DNA of 64,000 bases from Apostichopus japonicus. Lineage: Eukaryota > Echinodermata > Holothuroidea > Aspidochirotida > Stichopodidae. The notes under the pieces were generated by a model, which was not told the origin of the DNA, searched no databases, and was given only the letters and a program-made list of their open reading frames with translations. Of the stretch, positions 62,809 to 64,000 are shown one piece after another; position 1 is the stretch's first letter; each line of letters starts with the position of its first letter. The position numbers were made by a program, and so were the translations under genes. The stretch spans positions 26,673,376 to 26,737,375 of the forward strand of contig NC_092567.1 of NCBI RefSeq assembly GCF_037975245.1. The letters run 5' to 3'.

Positions 62809-64000
62809 ATGCAACACATGTGGTAAGTTGATGAAGTAGTAAGGTGTAAACATGTGGACAACACGATGTTATAGATGGTTATTAGACACATGTGGGTTGG
62901 CTCGAAGGGAGGAAGCCTGGTTATGAGATGGAGAATGATAGGTGGGGGGGGGGGGGGGTGGCGGATATTAACTGTACATATACACATATATATAATAACT
63001 GAGAATGGTGATATTTAATGTGCTGTATGTAAGTTGCTTAGAATCATATATTTTTTTTTTAAGAAACAATACTTAAAAATATTGTCAAGTATAACATATG
63101 TAGATACTTTATCGTTTAAGGGTTCATTTCCATGATTGATTATTGAAATATGCGTCTTCTCATGTTGATTAGTTTTTGACATTTATGAACTGGTTAGTTG
63201 GTTTCAAGGATTCTTAAATGCAAACAACAAACAATCAACATTACAAAGGAAATACACACCGATGTTTGTCATAATTGTCCAAAGGGGCCAATTGGATTAC
63301 GCAATAAAGCTATCACTTGTGTATGTTACTTACCAATGCTAATATAATATTCATGATACTTTGTTATACCAAGGCAATAATGGTATGAAACAGCAAAAAA
63401 ACGTAATACGTTCTTTATACCACAAGTAGTTTCACATTCTGTGTGATTATAGCCTCAAAACCGACTGAATATCAAACATAATTATTAACGGCTTCCAAAA
63501 CGACCAATATATTACGACTTGTGGCAAGTTCAGTTCTGTTGAGCAACATCTTAAGATGCATGCTACTATTATATTCATTTATGTGTTTTATCGCCAATTG
63601 TGTACAATGGGAAAAGGAAGTCTCCAATAAAGTCTTAAAAGGAAGAAAAGTGTACAAATATATATAATACAGTATATACGTAAGGATTGAATATACAGTT
63701 ATAATATCCTAATGATGCTGAGATGGATACGTGAATAGATTATATAATACTAGTAGGAGTTAATTAATTCCTTTTTCAAATGTCTGGTGAATGTGGGTTT
63801 TGAAGTACTAGCATATACTATATAGCATGAACTATACTAGCATAAATATGATTGTACTCATATAGCGCCTCGAGGCTTAGCATATAGACTGTGAAAACAC
63901 CATATACCCCTACTAGAATTACCATTTTGATGTTGACGGCTTTTGAAGTCGTGCAATTCCTAACGTCAAGACGTAAGAAATGTGATTATAGGCCATTATA
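61351..64000. other. Presumed tetraspanin-like intron 1, no exon found
   Basis: AT-rich sequence with a G-run at 62943 and no matching second tetraspanin exon. The longest open frames are short and low-complexity. Confidence 0.4.
62732..62805. repeat. AT dinucleotide microsatellite
   Basis: About 74 bp of uninterrupted AT repeat. It generates poly(Ile-Tyr) spurious frames. Confidence 0.97.

Overview
The window is eukaryotic nuclear DNA from an animal. It is AT-rich, genes are split by long GT-AG introns, and introns and spacers are full of short DNA transposons, minisatellites and tRNA-derived SINEs. Gene content (WDR45, RTN4IP1, cathepsin D, an HNK-1-family sulfotransferase, a tetraspanin-like first exon) and repeat style suggest a marine invertebrate, possibly a deuterostome such as an echinoderm. 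That taxonomic call is inference, not proof.

Layout: 1-1097 is upstream sequence with no recognised gene. A complete nine-exon WDR45/WIPI4 gene runs on + (1098-8916). RTN4IP1 faces it on - (20263-12463) in two coding exons, with a 6.4 kb intron filled by a 5.65 kb hAT-like element and 942-bp tandem repeats. 20.4-24.7 kb is a transposon cluster that includes a 2.0 kb element built from about 40 CTTAAG-centred palindromes at roughly 21-bp spacing. A nine-exon cathepsin D-like aspartic protease occupies 25261-37192 on +; its introns hold minisatellites, MITEs and an inverted copy of part of its own exon 5.

38-53.5 kb has no host gene that I can support. It holds nested hAT-type elements with matching 8-bp target duplications (up to four deep), SINEs, minisatellites and a decayed P-element/THAP9-type transposase on -. 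A three-exon carbohydrate sulfotransferase follows on + (53944-56062). The first coding exon of a tetraspanin-like gene lies at 60057-60125, with the rest of that gene beyond the window.

The genes do not form one pathway: autophagy (WDR45), mitochondrial oxidoreductase (RTN4IP1), lysosomal proteolysis (cathepsin D), Golgi glycan sulfation (sulfotransferase) and membrane organisation (tetraspanin). The most unusual material is structural: the palindrome-array element, tenfold tandem copies of a WDR45 exon end with its splice donor, the inverted cathepsin exon able to form long RNA hairpins, and the nested transposons. Splice junctions were placed by hand from reading frame, GT-AG signals and known family sequence; none is confirmed by transcripts.
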